Positions 41,801-51,691 of a stretch of 64,000 nt of DNA are shown here, piece by piece. This DNA comes from Trichomonas vaginalis G3 (taxonomy: Eukaryota > Parabasalia > Trichomonadida > Trichomonadidae), in contig NC_067207.1 of NCBI RefSeq assembly GCF_026262505.1, positions 25,946,082-26,010,081 of the forward strand, written 5' to 3'. A program made the position numbers and the translations under genes. The stretch's first letter is position 1; every line of letters starts with the position of its first letter. The notes beneath the pieces are model-generated. The model was not told where the DNA came from. It did no database searches and saw only the letters and a program-made list of their open reading frames with translations.

Positions 41801-44800
41801 ATCAGTTTTTGTCTGTATCATGAATTCTTTGTTTGAAATGCCGATCGAATTTAATTGGTCGACCAAAGAAGTATAAAATTCTTCAGCATCTTCTTGATTT
41901 CCTACTTTTATATCATGTGTTTCGTGTAATTTGAAGGTCCTGATGAAAGGAAGAGGATCAACAAACTTGTTCTTCGTGTATTTCATCTCTGTCAATAATA
42001 ATTGTAATTGTTGATGCCATTCCTTGTCACTTTTTGTTTCAATTATTAATTTCTTGTAATTTTCATTACAATAAATTTCTTGTAATATAGTATTCAACCA
42101 ACAATTGCATTTGTGATTTACTAAACCACAATATTCTTCGTTCTGACGGTTATTTTGATTGAATGGTGAAAAATTAAACGTATTCAATTCAAAATCAAAC
42201 AAATTTGACAGCTTCTTTTCAATTTGAGATTTAAGTGTCAAATCTGACATTGATTTTGACAAAACTCCTAAAGCGAAATTGTCTTCTTCAGCGGAACATT
42301 CTTTGATAAACAAGTCAAAGATTTTGTCGATATTTCTTTTGGTTTTTGAAATTAAATTAGGATGGAATTGGAAAATTTTATCCAAAATCTGACAAATAAC
42401 TTTTGTAAACTCGATTTTGTCAAATTTTTCATTGCAAAAATCTAATAATTCTGTGATATCGCAAGATTCATCAATAAGACTGTTCAATATCTCTAAAATC
42501 AAGACAGGAGACTTTGCGTTGTCAAGATTTTTGACGGTTTTTATCAAAATTGGGAAAAGGAATTTTTTGTTTTGTAAATTTTCCAAATTCATGTTTTCCA
42601 AAATTTCTGAATCGTATTTCAACACATATTCACTTAAAATTATTGGCTCCGTTGACAAAATCAATCCGAAATCTTCTGGATACTTTTTAATGATATTTTG
42701 TAAAATTCTTAAAAATTGACACTTTTCTTGTTTATCATCCGTTGTCAATTTTGACATAATGTAATCTAAGTCTATAACAAACGTATCATCAAGTGGAACT
42801 ATTTGTTCGAAGATTTGCAAAGCAGAAATTTTGTTTTCTTCAGAAATTTCATTTTCTTTCAATTTTTGCCAAATTTCGGAAAATTCTTCGATTTCTTCTG
42901 GATTTTTGATCTGGTTTCTTGATAGATACATTGTTATTGCTTCAAAAACATATTTCTGTTCGTAGCCTTCGTAATCCATGATTTCGGCGAAATCTTCAAA
43001 AATAATTTTCTTAATTTCGTTATCTGTTGGAAGAATTCCAAGGAAATCTTCAATGACTGTCTTTGTGTCTTCATTTAACTTAGAATCATTCATTTGTTCC
43101 AATGATTTCTTGATGAATTTTTGAGAAACTAAAATTTCTGTGAAAGAATATTTTGGAACAAATTTTCTTTTGTCTTCTCTAATTGTTGCTTGCAATTTCT
43201 TGTTTTTCTCAACAAGATCCTTTATCTTTATAATTCCTTTAACAGATAATGTTGATCCTTTATAATTAAATTTGATTGAATTGTCACTTTTCGGACAATT
43301 GAAAAATTCTGACATTTTTGATTTGAAAGAATTAATTGTTTCATTTTCTTTAACGTAAAAAGTGAAGTTCCCTTTCTCATAAACGTAAACAGTGAATGGG
43401 AACTGACCAGTTGAGAGTTTTCCTTTGTGATGAGACAAACTAAATGAAACATCAAAGTTTTTGATCAAATAAATGAACAAATTAAGAATTTTCTTGGTAT
43501 TTTCATCGTCTTTGAACACAAGATCATTGTAATAGTTAACAATCATCTCCATAAGTTCTTGCTGCTGCTCAAAATTAATTAAAATATTATAAATTAAATA
43601 TTCAATTTTGATTCCTAAGTTATTTGCTTCTAGAAGTGATTTTAATAGTAAATCAAAGTGCTCTTTGCTGAATTTTCCTTTTTGTGATGATAAAATTATG
43701 AATTTGGAAATTAATATCAAAATTTCTTCGGATTTTTCAACAGTTAAGAGGCATTTTGATAAGTAATCAAATGTTTGGTCATTGATAGCCTTGATTCCAA
43801 ACTTTTCAATGATTTTTTGCAATAAAAATATATTATATTTCAAAAGAACGTCAATTTGTTGATTATTGATAGAAATATTCTCTTCTTCTGAGAATATACT
43901 ATCGATTGACTGCATAATTATGTCAGATTTTGTTTTAATTTGAGGAATATTATTTATTAAACTCAAAAGAATCTTATCTTGGTTTTCTTTCAATGATATG
44001 TTACATACTTGATGCAAAACACAGAAGGTAACTACTTGTTGCTCAGTATTTTGTTCATTTAAGATAATATTTTGAGATTCTTTAAACAAATCATGTAAAA
44101 ACTCTGGGTTGTTATGTTTGTTCTTGAATTCAATGATGATTTCAAAAAGTTTCTTGTCATTTGAGCAATTTTGAATTAAAAGTCCAATTAAATCCAAAAT
44201 GTTTGAGATATTGTCTTCGACATATAGGTAATGAATAAGAATAGAAAGAGCTTTCATATGCGATTGTGTTGAAAGTTTTTCGAAATAATTTTGAAGTTGA
44301 GAAAAACCATCATTAGAAGCTTTCAGGGCTTGTGCAAATAGGTTGCAATAGTTGTCTATCGATTTTTCTGACTGGATATGGCCAAATAATATATCAATAT
44401 CTGACATTTGAATTGTATTTTTAATTATAATTTTTGGCAGATTTAATTCTAATAAACTAAGGTATTTCTGATATGTAACAAGTCCAAAAAGAGTGTTATA
44501 GAGAGATTTATCTTTGATTAATTTTTGATAAAAATCTTTTCCCGAAAAGGACAAACTTAAAGCTGCAAATGTATTTAGTGCGAACTCGTTATCCCTGATA
44601 AATTGGGATTTAAGCAATGATAAACAATGTAAGAATAAATTTTCAACGATTTGAGGTTCATTAACTGAAAATAACAAGGAAACAAGCTGCTGCGTGTGAT
44701 ATTTAGTGAGAATACTCTTAGAATTTTGAATGTACTTCACAAAAATGTTGGAAAATTTTGTAGTCAAAACTAATAATTCGACTTTGGTAGAGTCATCTGT

Positions 44801-45244
44801 CATTTCATGTTCTAAAAAGGCATTTAATACCAAGTTAATCGCAACAAACTTACTGATTTTGTCAAATTTAGTAAAATCTAATGAATTTATCAAAGAAACT
44901 GCACCATTACTCATGCAAAATGATACAACACTAGAGAATTTGATGCAAAATTGGCCTTTCGAGTATACATTTTGATTTTTGCTGAATAAAATTATTAATG
45001 AATCTGATGTGTTGATATTAAGAGAAATTAGATGCAATAATTTCAATGAAGCATGCTGAAGAAACTGCTCCATCATATCTGACTCGTCATCGGACTCAAT
45101 AGTTGTTGCTAATAATTTCGAAAAATTAGATGGAATAATTTTTTCGCAAACTTCACAGGTGTCATTGAACTCTTCTTGACTTTGGTTTTCTATTTCATCA
45201 AAAGAACTGAAGTAGTTCATTAAAGTTTCGAGATTCTCCATCAT
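38852..45244 (-). CDS. Giant ubiquitin-specific protease (USP, family C19)
   Basis: An intact 2130-residue frame. Residues 1 to about 600 are helical (ARM/HEAT-like). A ubiquitin-like fold lies at about 615-680 (FPFTVYVYEKGNFTFYVKEN). The catalytic domain is at about 1035-1270. It has the Cys box GLVNHKCNCWLNTILQEIY with catalytic Cys1048, a QEDAEEFYTSL segment, and the His box YGHYYNLIRKSDKWIMISDD with His1236 and Asp1252/1253, so the triad looks complete. The rest is again helical repeats. This layout resembles the large USP9X/USP24/USP34 group that removes ubiquitin from many substrates. The catalytic domain lacks the usual zinc-finger cysteine pairs. Start MMENLETLMN follows an AT-rich leader. 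Confidence 0.85.
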   Translation of the reverse strand: MMENLETLMNYFSSFDEIENQSQEEFNDTCEVCEKIIPSNFSKLLATTIESDDESDMMEQFLQHASLKLLHLISLNINTSDSLIILFSKNQNVYSKGQFCIKFSSVVSFCMSNGAVSLINSLDFTKFDKISKFVAINLVLNAFLEHEMTDDSTKVELLVLTTKFSNIFVKYIQNSKSILTKYHTQQLVSLLFSVNEPQIVENLFLHCLSLLKSQFIRDNEFALNTFAALSLSFSGKDFYQKLIKDKSLYNTLFGLVTYQKYLSLLELNLPKIIIKNTIQMSDIDILFGHIQSEKSIDNYCNLFAQALKASNDGFSQLQNYFEKLSTQSHMKALSILIHYLYVEDNISNILDLIGLLIQNCSNDKKLFEIIIEFKNKHNNPEFLHDLFKESQNIILNEQNTEQQVVTFCVLHQVCNISLKENQDKILLSLINNIPQIKTKSDIIMQSIDSIFSEEENISINNQQIDVLLKYNIFLLQKIIEKFGIKAINDQTFDYLSKCLLTVEKSEEILILISKFIILSSQKGKFSKEHFDLLLKSLLEANNLGIKIEYLIYNILINFEQQQELMEMIVNYYNDLVFKDDENTKKILNLFIYLIKNFDVSFSLSHHKGKLSTGQFPFTVYVYEKGNFTFYVKENETINSFKSKMSEFFNCPKSDNSIKFNYKGSTLSVKGIIKIKDLVEKNKKLQATIREDKRKFVPKYSFTEILVSQKFIKKSLEQMNDSKLNEDTKTVIEDFLGILPTDNEIKKIIFEDFAEIMDYEGYEQKYVFEAITMYLSRNQIKNPEEIEEFSEIWQKLKENEISEENKISALQIFEQIVPLDDTFVIDLDYIMSKLTTDDKQEKCQFLRILQNIIKKYPEDFGLILSTEPIILSEYVLKYDSEILENMNLENLQNKKFLFPILIKTVKNLDNAKSPVLILEILNSLIDESCDITELLDFCNEKFDKIEFTKVICQILDKIFQFHPNLISKTKRNIDKIFDLFIKECSAEEDNFALGVLSKSMSDLTLKSQIEKKLSNLFDFELNTFNFSPFNQNNRQNEEYCGLVNHKCNCWLNTILQEIYCNENYKKLIIETKSDKEWHQQLQLLLTEMKYTKNKFVDPLPFIRTFKLHETHDIKVGNQEDAEEFYTSLVDQLNSIGISNKEFMIQTKTDVMYKLEFNVDIPFDENLKKIGKTVLTAPNTLIIQIMRWTFANSEIVKKNTVFDFPQKCDISIVMDDNSSQVYELKSVVMHIGTQEYGHYYNLIRKSDKWIMISDDLIENLTENEAYSYINGYNDENELSYLLFYEKVDSVKSEVIKYDENVVKSIKEKNELMSKLSIAFSPSIVSLMMKVTDEKLLFTYLVNVVMHGCAVDTTLSLFSHIRTVFSTSPATAVKIFVENKEKIVKFLTSVSHSQLIKNMISTVLESCQKVQPIDAYPLLSEAVSLLNDISIDTIETVLIDFISSWLDNNDQMTEFCCEIDLFNEITKILTKFFSNLMIRFDVDISKFIDLMSFNIKFISKEIILEFIKTMPVFIENSKNKVSFSSLMIECCAEGYLSYNELCQRILNHRKTTNNLMSDYFITFLQGCNDETEISEFIDKFTENIPNGICWYIVYLKENICSDEILRSIVCDFPHETVVKYLCNNSRIVRCYAEEIIYSLFSDFEKPRFCAERFVAAETEKVTSPTTMTSPSTNSADIFDKTIYNLLVSQTKNIPKEAGRAPLHFTNLIRISSWIFNFSNMKSKFAEALWGLFESQMSLQTNPNCNILQLLYSFIDLKPKSEFIRKSVKENGMKIFNSIFPMTFERDNRLQSEIFFTFFDLLKDDLKTDVTFLSKIVQSNNFKTSVLDAFLHSERKDFSVFLSIFNHENVRDEMQPLLSPLLRCDEPIFVSNICSYFNFDDFSEMKSQTAVEVFLILYKKGLVTESLVIRIISIEDDEEIKVDLSKDNFDLSNCSNFVSIKESSVAWQKIDGFCQNVISSIYESFEKAKGNGTFFRNFYQLICFVDLLGDEKEKEKSLNYFVENYQNKFEEKIDNFEDTFNLIVDDVQIDYFKLFSALINSFFENEFDFSKILIKIYPKVSERKTEVINMIHDVYLKNSSNDQRFITLKRLYELIQANPDMKPDVIEIFNLQEDDFASWDDKMIVYLEIFMKDE

Positions 45245-45654
45245 TTATAATAAATAGACACAAAATTTATGAAATTTGAAAAATTTTGAGAATTGAAATC
45301 TATAAAGTATGAATTTAATATGATATTTTCCATCAACTTAGCCAAAAGACTAAGCTCCTTGAAATCGCAGGCCTAATATGAAACTCACAGTATGATTTTC
45401 AATACAATTGTGCTGCTTTCATCACAATCGTAATAAATTACCTTGGATATAAAAATACATTTAGTGAAGAGGCTAATTCTTACAAATATTATAAATCCTA
45501 ATCGTTTTCATAATTTCATAAAATATTTGTGCTTGTACAAGACGTTTAAAGGTAAACTATTCACAAAATAGAAAAATTCTAAGGTCTTTATACTCATGGA
45601 CAGTATTTACTATAATTACAAAATAATTAATATAAATTAAAAGATATAAATATA
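45245..45654. other. Intergenic region
   Basis: It lies between the USP start and the 3' end of the CAP gene. AT-rich, with no supported feature. Confidence 0.5.
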
Positions 45655-46845
45655 TTATTTGGCTTTCACTGTTTGATTACGAGATCTAGCACCCTGATTG
45701 TTCGGAGCTTTTGCTTTGTTATTATTTGTTTGGCGTTCATCGGAATTTCTTCTCATTCTCTGCTGATTTTGATGTTTTTCGTTTTGTGGCTTTGTATATG
45801 CATTAATTATTGAATTCTTCTTATCAAAAGAAACTAGAACTCCAATTAAGATGATGATTACTAAAACTAAGAATGCAGCAGAACTACCTACAAGAATACC
45901 AGTATTACTTAAGTCCTTTTTCAAATCATTGATTCTTGAATCATAATACTTTTGTTCATTGAACTCTTGATCACTAATATCCGAATTACAGTCTGTTGTG
46001 AAAATTGAATAATCGTATTGAGTCTCACCATCAATAACTGTGACTTCGTATGTTGTAGATGGCGCATAAACTGTGTCTGGTACAAATTTAATAAATTTAT
46101 ACGTAAAGAAGTTCCAACCAAGAACTTCAGGCTCTGATTTCATGTTTACTTTTGTTCCATTAACATAAACAACAACCTCAGCCTGACCTGATAAGCCAGG
46201 TGCAATAAAAGACCACGTATTCAAAAAGAATTCTTTTGGACAAGGCCCTGGTGGGGGAGAGACAATGAATGTAAGGTTTTCTATTTCAACTTCCTTATTA
46301 CCAACAACTTTGAACGCTGTTGCATTACCTGCTCCACAAAAAGTCGTGTAACCAAATTTATGATAAAGTAACCACATTCTTTGACCAAGATATTCATCAT
46401 TTTCATTTCTGTAACTGTTTAATATTGCAGATGCTGTATTCGTTACACCTTTTTGAACAAGAGAAGATTGACAACCTTGAAGTACTTCGTATGAGTAACA
46501 TTCATGACCTTCTCCGACTGGGTAATTCGTTAATTCGTTAAAGTGATTATATATTGCGCATTTGCATATTGAATCAAGATAAGAATAGTCAAATGAAATT
46601 TTATTTTTGAATCCTGAAAGCCATCTAAGGTAATTTAGAAAATTTAGTGTGAGCTTTATATCTTCATTTAGATTTTTCCTAGACAAACTGCAATTTTGTT
46701 CTTTAGTGTTAATTGGAGTTTCATAATAGTTAAAACTGGCTAATTTGCTGAAATTTTTATCGCATCTCTTGCAAACATACGATCTCGAGCGATATGTTAG
46801 ATTGTCATTTATAATAACAAGTGAAAATGCTGTAAATACATTCAT
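45655..46845 (-). CDS. Membrane-anchored CAP (SCP/CRISP-like) protein
   Basis: A 396-residue intact frame. A weak hydrophobic N-terminus (MNVFTAFSLVIINDN) may act as a signal peptide. Residues about 62-185 fit a CAP domain: LNFLNYLRWLSGFKNKISFD, HFNELTN, GQRMWLLYHKFGYTTFCGAG, with several cysteines. A beta domain follows (about 190-300; PPPGPCPKEFFLNTWSFIAP). Next come a transmembrane helix at about 317-338 (LVGSSAAFLVLVIIILIGVL) and a basic Asn/Gln-rich tail. CAP proteins are usually secreted; trichomonads have CRISP-type members. The anchor and the second domain suggest a surface receptor or adhesin. The typical active-site-like histidines are not obvious. Confidence 0.7.
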   Translation of the reverse strand: MNVFTAFSLVIINDNLTYRSRSYVCKRCDKNFSKLASFNYYETPINTKEQNCSLSRKNLNEDIKLTLNFLNYLRWLSGFKNKISFDYSYLDSICKCAIYNHFNELTNYPVGEGHECYSYEVLQGCQSSLVQKGVTNTASAILNSYRNENDEYLGQRMWLLYHKFGYTTFCGAGNATAFKVVGNKEVEIENLTFIVSPPPGPCPKEFFLNTWSFIAPGLSGQAEVVVYVNGTKVNMKSEPEVLGWNFFTYKFIKFVPDTVYAPSTTYEVTVIDGETQYDYSIFTTDCNSDISDQEFNEQKYYDSRINDLKKDLSNTGILVGSSAAFLVLVIIILIGVLVSFDKKNSIINAYTKPQNEKHQNQQRMRRNSDERQTNNNKAKAPNNQGARSRNQTVKAK

Positions 46846-47626
46846 GCTTTTAAAATCTTGTCACTTTTGCAGAAAAAATAAATTGAGCAATTGAACTCCC
46901 TATATTGTCAAACCAGCTGACTATTGTAACCCAAAGATAGTTAGCATCATATAAGTCTAAGAGTCCAAATTCTTTCATGTAAGAGTTCAATCAATTTCAT
47001 CCATTGAAATTATGGGTCGGAACTATATGTAATTCATTGTGTTTAATTTCTAGCTAGACATTACATAATAAGTTTTCTGGAATATCAGGAAATAGAGATA
47101 AAGTCATGTGATTGTATTCAATTTCTCGGAATACTGCAAAGAGTAAGGATTTTTATGACTGTAATCTCTTCGGTTATTGTAGTAATGACCTTGCATATGT
47201 TAGTTATAAGAATTTGGCTTATTCTTTTAAGCAAATATTTTCAATTTTTGACTGGATATTTAACTTATTATATACAATCACATGACATTGATGTGGCTAC
47301 TTATATGATAGTTGAACAAAATTTTTAGTTTTTAACTAAAATAATTCATAATTACAGGTAATTAAGCCTCTCTGATATCATTTTTCGTCCAACACATGTG
47401 AAAGAGAAGCGATGTCATATAGCCAAATATGAATTTATCAAAAGATTTTTCAAATTTTTTTATTGATCATCGATTACATATTCATCAACATAATAATCAT
47501 CCAATACAAAACGGTCTGTCTTAGTTTTTAAAGTTTTTCTATCTCAAAAATAAAAAGTTATAAAAAAACTAATATAATGGTTTAAAAATCATATGATTCT
47601 TAATACAAACAAATATAAATATATAA
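46846..47626. other. Intergenic region
   Basis: AT-rich DNA between two genes on the - strand. No gene or repeat can be supported. Confidence 0.5.
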
Positions 47627-48937
47627 TTATAATCCAATAAACTTTGTCTTAGCCCAGGCGACATTAATCAGAGCGTTCTCTAATGTCGGAGTTTCCATTT
47701 GGAACAGAGAATACAAGAAAGAATGGTTGATTGTGTCGTGATTCAACACAAACAATCTAACAAGAGCGTCAGCAATTGGCAGATTCAAATCAGAAGCGAA
47801 TTCGACGCCATTCAAGAACATTTTCTGTCCAAGAACTAATCTGAGCTTTGAGAAGAAGAAATCGACAATAAACATGTGAACAACAAGAATAGGAACGACA
47901 GCAAGTAACATATTCTTAAGTCTGAGGTTTTTCTTGATGTTCCTGGATACAATATAATGAGCACTTACAGGAATAAACATTAACTCGAAAATGTAAGTAA
48001 TCAGCTTAAGTACACCCTCTTGGCTGTTGGCTCTGTATTGATATATAGCTAAAATAGAGCATAATTGGCCATTATTAAGGGAATTTACTAAATTATCTGA
48101 GATTACAACATTTTGAGATAATAATCCTTGGAATCCAATAGCAAGTTTCGTACTGAAGGATGATTCTGCGTAAACTATTGGGTTATTGAATAGTAATCTA
48201 TGAACAAAAAATAATTCTGAAAATGCTTTTGATAATTTTGCATTTGGCTGTATGACATCGCTTCTCTTCCATATAGATTGGATGAAAAATGATATCAGAA
48301 AGGCTGCACAGCCAACAATTATGAAATATAGATTAAAAATCTCGTGGATAGAAGTTTTTCTATGTTTTGTCTCTTCATCCATTTGGTTTGATGAAGATGT
48401 ATACTGTAAAAATGATGATGTGTCTTCAGATTGATCCTGTTTCAAAACAAGTGTATCGTCATTGATATTTGCTATCGTTTTGGCAACAAAATTGAAGAAG
48501 TAGACGAGGAAGATGCCAACAATCAAGATAATTAACTGCAAAAGAAGATCTTCGCATAAAAATAAAGTTAATGGTTTTTTATTGAAACCGTGCTGACTAT
48601 CAATATAAAATATCTGCCAAAGTGAGAAAGGAAACGATGTAATGAGCCATCGCGATGCTATTATATATAATACTAGTTGATAGTCATTTCGTATGAATTT
48701 TAATTGCGATCTATGGAATGAATAGAGGGCGTAATAATAAAATACACATGTAAGGTGTTGCGCGAGTTGAACAATTGTCGTTTCTTTGGGGTAATTAAAT
48801 GCTTGAATATCTTGGGCGTTTAAGAGGGCTATTTTGTATTGGCTGTTAAGTTTTACTAATTCTGATCCATAAGTGATAATGTTCAAAATGCCTATGGTGC
48901 AAATAAGAAGAATTATGAAAGGATTTTTCGCTTTCAT
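47627..48937 (-). CDS. Ste24 (CAAX prenyl protease 1) homologue without zinc site
   Basis: A 436-residue intact frame of normal Ste24 length with several transmembrane helices. The Ste24 signature IDSQHGFNK is at residues 112-120 (family: IEEKHGFNK), followed by a loop and helices. NVVISDNLVNSLNNGQLCSI (about 276-295) aligns with the strand before the active site. The zinc motif HExxH is replaced by IYQYR (298-302), and the downstream EFxAD-type motif by MFLNG (373-377). The C-terminal pattern ALVRLFVLNHDTINHSFLYS still matches the family. All zinc ligands and the catalytic Glu are missing, so it should be a pseudoenzyme at the ER or nuclear membrane. The frame is intact, arguing for retained function. 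Confidence 0.8.
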   Translation of the reverse strand: MKAKNPFIILLICTIGILNIITYGSELVKLNSQYKIALLNAQDIQAFNYPKETTIVQLAQHLTCVFYYYALYSFHRSQLKFIRNDYQLVLYIIASRWLITSFPFSLWQIFYIDSQHGFNKKPLTLFLCEDLLLQLIILIVGIFLVYFFNFVAKTIANINDDTLVLKQDQSEDTSSFLQYTSSSNQMDEETKHRKTSIHEIFNLYFIIVGCAAFLISFFIQSIWKRSDVIQPNAKLSKAFSELFFVHRLLFNNPIVYAESSFSTKLAIGFQGLLSQNVVISDNLVNSLNNGQLCSILAIYQYRANSQEGVLKLITYIFELMFIPVSAHYIVSRNIKKNLRLKNMLLAVVPILVVHMFIVDFFFSKLRLVLGQKMFLNGVEFASDLNLPIADALVRLFVLNHDTINHSFLYSLFQMETPTLENALINVAWAKTKFIGL

Positions 48938-49029
48938 TCTTCTTATGTAAAGAATAATGAATTTGATAAATTTACAATTTCGCTAAGAATTTACCCGCAA
49001 TAAGATAATGTTTAAAAATGGTCTGAAAT

Positions 49030-50285
49030 GTAATAAACAGAAATTCATCAAAAGTGACAGCTCTCAATTTTTTGACATTTGTAAATTCTAAATTGAATGA
49101 GAAAAATGAAATAATACTAAGCATAATACAATATTCTAGATTTAATTATAATTAGGAAAAAGTTAGTTTTGAGAGTACTTTTCATAGGCATATAGAATGA
49201 AATCTTCTGAAAAATAATATCACATAAACTCATATTATTTTCTAATATATAACTATTTTATATAAAAATCAAATTCAATGATCTTAAAAGCGAAGGATAA
49301 ACCTCAAAAATTACGAATATAATGAGTGGGAATATAATGCTTATCTATCATAAAACCATATGAAATATCAATTTTTGCTTTACGCCTAATTTTTGACGAC
49401 AATTAGCAAAAAATGTTAAATGTTAACACTCAGTCCATTTGAATATGAAAAATAAAATTGACTTTGATTAAATGTTTTTATTTATCATGCAATTCTTCTT
49501 GCGACCAAAGATTTGAATAAAAGTTCAAAAAATAAGATAGCTTAAAAAATAATATACGGTAGTGTTTACTAATAGATGAATAGTATATAAATTCTATTAA
49601 AATGGATTTGATCCAAAAAAATATAAAACCAAAAATAATTGTTATAATTTAAATGAAGAAGTAATTTAAAACGATTTTATTTATGATCAAATTTTATATA
49701 TTTTTTTGGATCAAATCCATTTTAATAGAATTTATATACTATTCATCTATTAGTAAACACTACCGTATATTATTTTTTAAGCTATCTTATTTTTTGAACT
49801 TTTATTCAAATCTTTGGTCGCAAGAAGAATTGCATGATAAATAAAAACATTTAATCAAAGTCAATTTTATTTTTCATATTCAAATGGACTGAGTGTTAAC
49901 ATTTAACATTTTTTGCTAATTGTCGTCAAAAATTAGGCGTAAAGCAAAAATTGATATTTCATATGGTTTTATGATAGATAAGCATTATATTCCCACTCAT
50001 TATATTCGTAAATTTTGAGGTTTATCCTTCGCTTTTAAGATCATTGAATTTGATTTTTATATAAAATAGTTATATATTAGAAAATAATATGCGTTTATGT
50101 GATATTATTTTTCAGAAGATTTTGTGTTCTTCTTCAAAATTTTATTTTTTTATTAAAAAGAATCTTTACAAAATATACATTTACTTTAATTAATATTTAA
50201 AAACGTGCTCTATCAAAAGTTCCAAAAATTCAATATTTTAGCTTTTCTGAGGTGTCACTTTTGATGAATTTCTGTTTACAACAGA
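49030..50285. repeat. Foldback structure: outer inverted repeats around the giant palindrome
   Basis: Beyond the long palindrome, a second pair of inverted segments is found at about 49031-49061 and 50253-50285 (AAACAGAAATTCATCAAAAG shared). The DNA between these and the palindrome arms is not matched, so the structure has either decayed in patches or is a foldback transposon with terminal repeats. No clear target duplication is seen. Confidence 0.6.
49200..50122. repeat. Near-perfect 923-bp palindrome with about 430-bp arms
   Basis: The left arm (about 49200-49628) is the reverse complement of the right arm (about 49693-50122) with very few differences. A spacer of about 64 bp separates them. 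AT-rich, no coding frame. Such arms would be unstable in many hosts. The high arm identity implies recent origin or conversion between arms. Confidence 0.9.
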
Positions 50286-51691
50286 AACAACAATAAATTT
50301 TTTTGAATGAATTCAAAATTGAATGATCTGAGTGGCCTTTTCCGAGATTTCAAATTAATTCGTCTGAAATATTATTGAGTATAAGTCAATTATCATGCAG
50401 TATAATGGAAAATTCTGACAAAAATAACTGTTAAAACAACAAAAAATCATTGAACGAGGACTAAGTGCTGATATAGAATTAATCAAAATTTTGAATGCAT
50501 ATAAAATAAATGTCAACAAAAGGCTGATTCAAATTCACAAAATAAGAAAATGCATGAAAGTAGCAGGCCATTAATAATCAACAAAAATTAAGTTCAATAA
50601 AATTCGAAAAAGTGTAACCAATAATTACGCTCTCTTGGCTATCCGATGATCGAGCTAGATTTATATCCTCAAAGCGAATCCTAATATTTTGAATTTTTTG
50701 CCCTAAATCGGACTTTTGAGCCGAAATAAGTCGATATCATCGTAGTATGGATTACAACTCTTACAATTCATGTTAATAATATACGTGTCTTCTGTAATTG
50801 AATTGCAAATCCAAAAATAGATGTTTTGGATAAGATTAGATGAGACAATTTTAAATTTTATATAAATTTGCTTGACTTAGCTCTTAAAAGTAGGCCATTT
50901 ACGTTTTTAGTCAGGACTAACATTTTTGACTGATGTTACTATGAGAATATTCTTGATAATATCAAAATTTTGCAAATTCAAAGATATTCCGGCTTTCGGA
51001 GTATATCACAATGCTTCAACATGCTATGTTATGATTGTTTATATTTTCCTTTTACGATGTTCAAACCAATGCCACTCAGATTTTCTACGGGTCTGATGAA
51101 ATCTCAATTTGCCATATTCATCAATTTTCATCATGATATTAGATTTAAATTCACATCTGAAAGTTCCTAATAATCCAGAATTTTTCATTTTATTTTCAAT
51201 TTGTCTTTTTGAGTTTAGATTTAAGAAGTTACTTCTTATCTCAATGTGTATGCTTCAATACAGATAGTTACATTGCTTCCTTTTCAATTTGAAAATGAAA
51301 GATATTCAATCTTCTCTAATCTTCATGTAACATCTAAAAATTATAATTTAAATAGGGCATAACTAGCTGAAGGTGCTTGATTCTAATATAACACAAATTG
51401 GTAACAATGGGATCCCATAACTAGATTTAACAGGATTTTTAATTGGAATATTGTGTTGATAGTATAGTAATCAAGCATAAGTTTACATGAATTCAAGAAT
51501 AAAATGCAACTATCCAATGAATCATTTTTCAAATCGAAGAATATTCTTTCCAAAGACGAAATATATTCATATTTATTATTAAACATCTAATATTATACAT
51601 TATCTAATTGATGCGGTAATTGATGAAGGGGAAATTCCCCGGGGAAGTAAATTGAATGCTTTGCTAAGCAGTTTTTGTAAAGTTCCATTGA
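50286..51691. other. AT-rich intergenic region
   Basis: It lies between the foldback structure and the armadillo gene. No supported gene or RNA. Short frames here have no protein-like composition. Confidence 0.5.

Noticed and set aside
50970-51170. 66-residue frame in the intergenic region
   Set aside because: No domain, no composition contrast with flanking AT-rich DNA.
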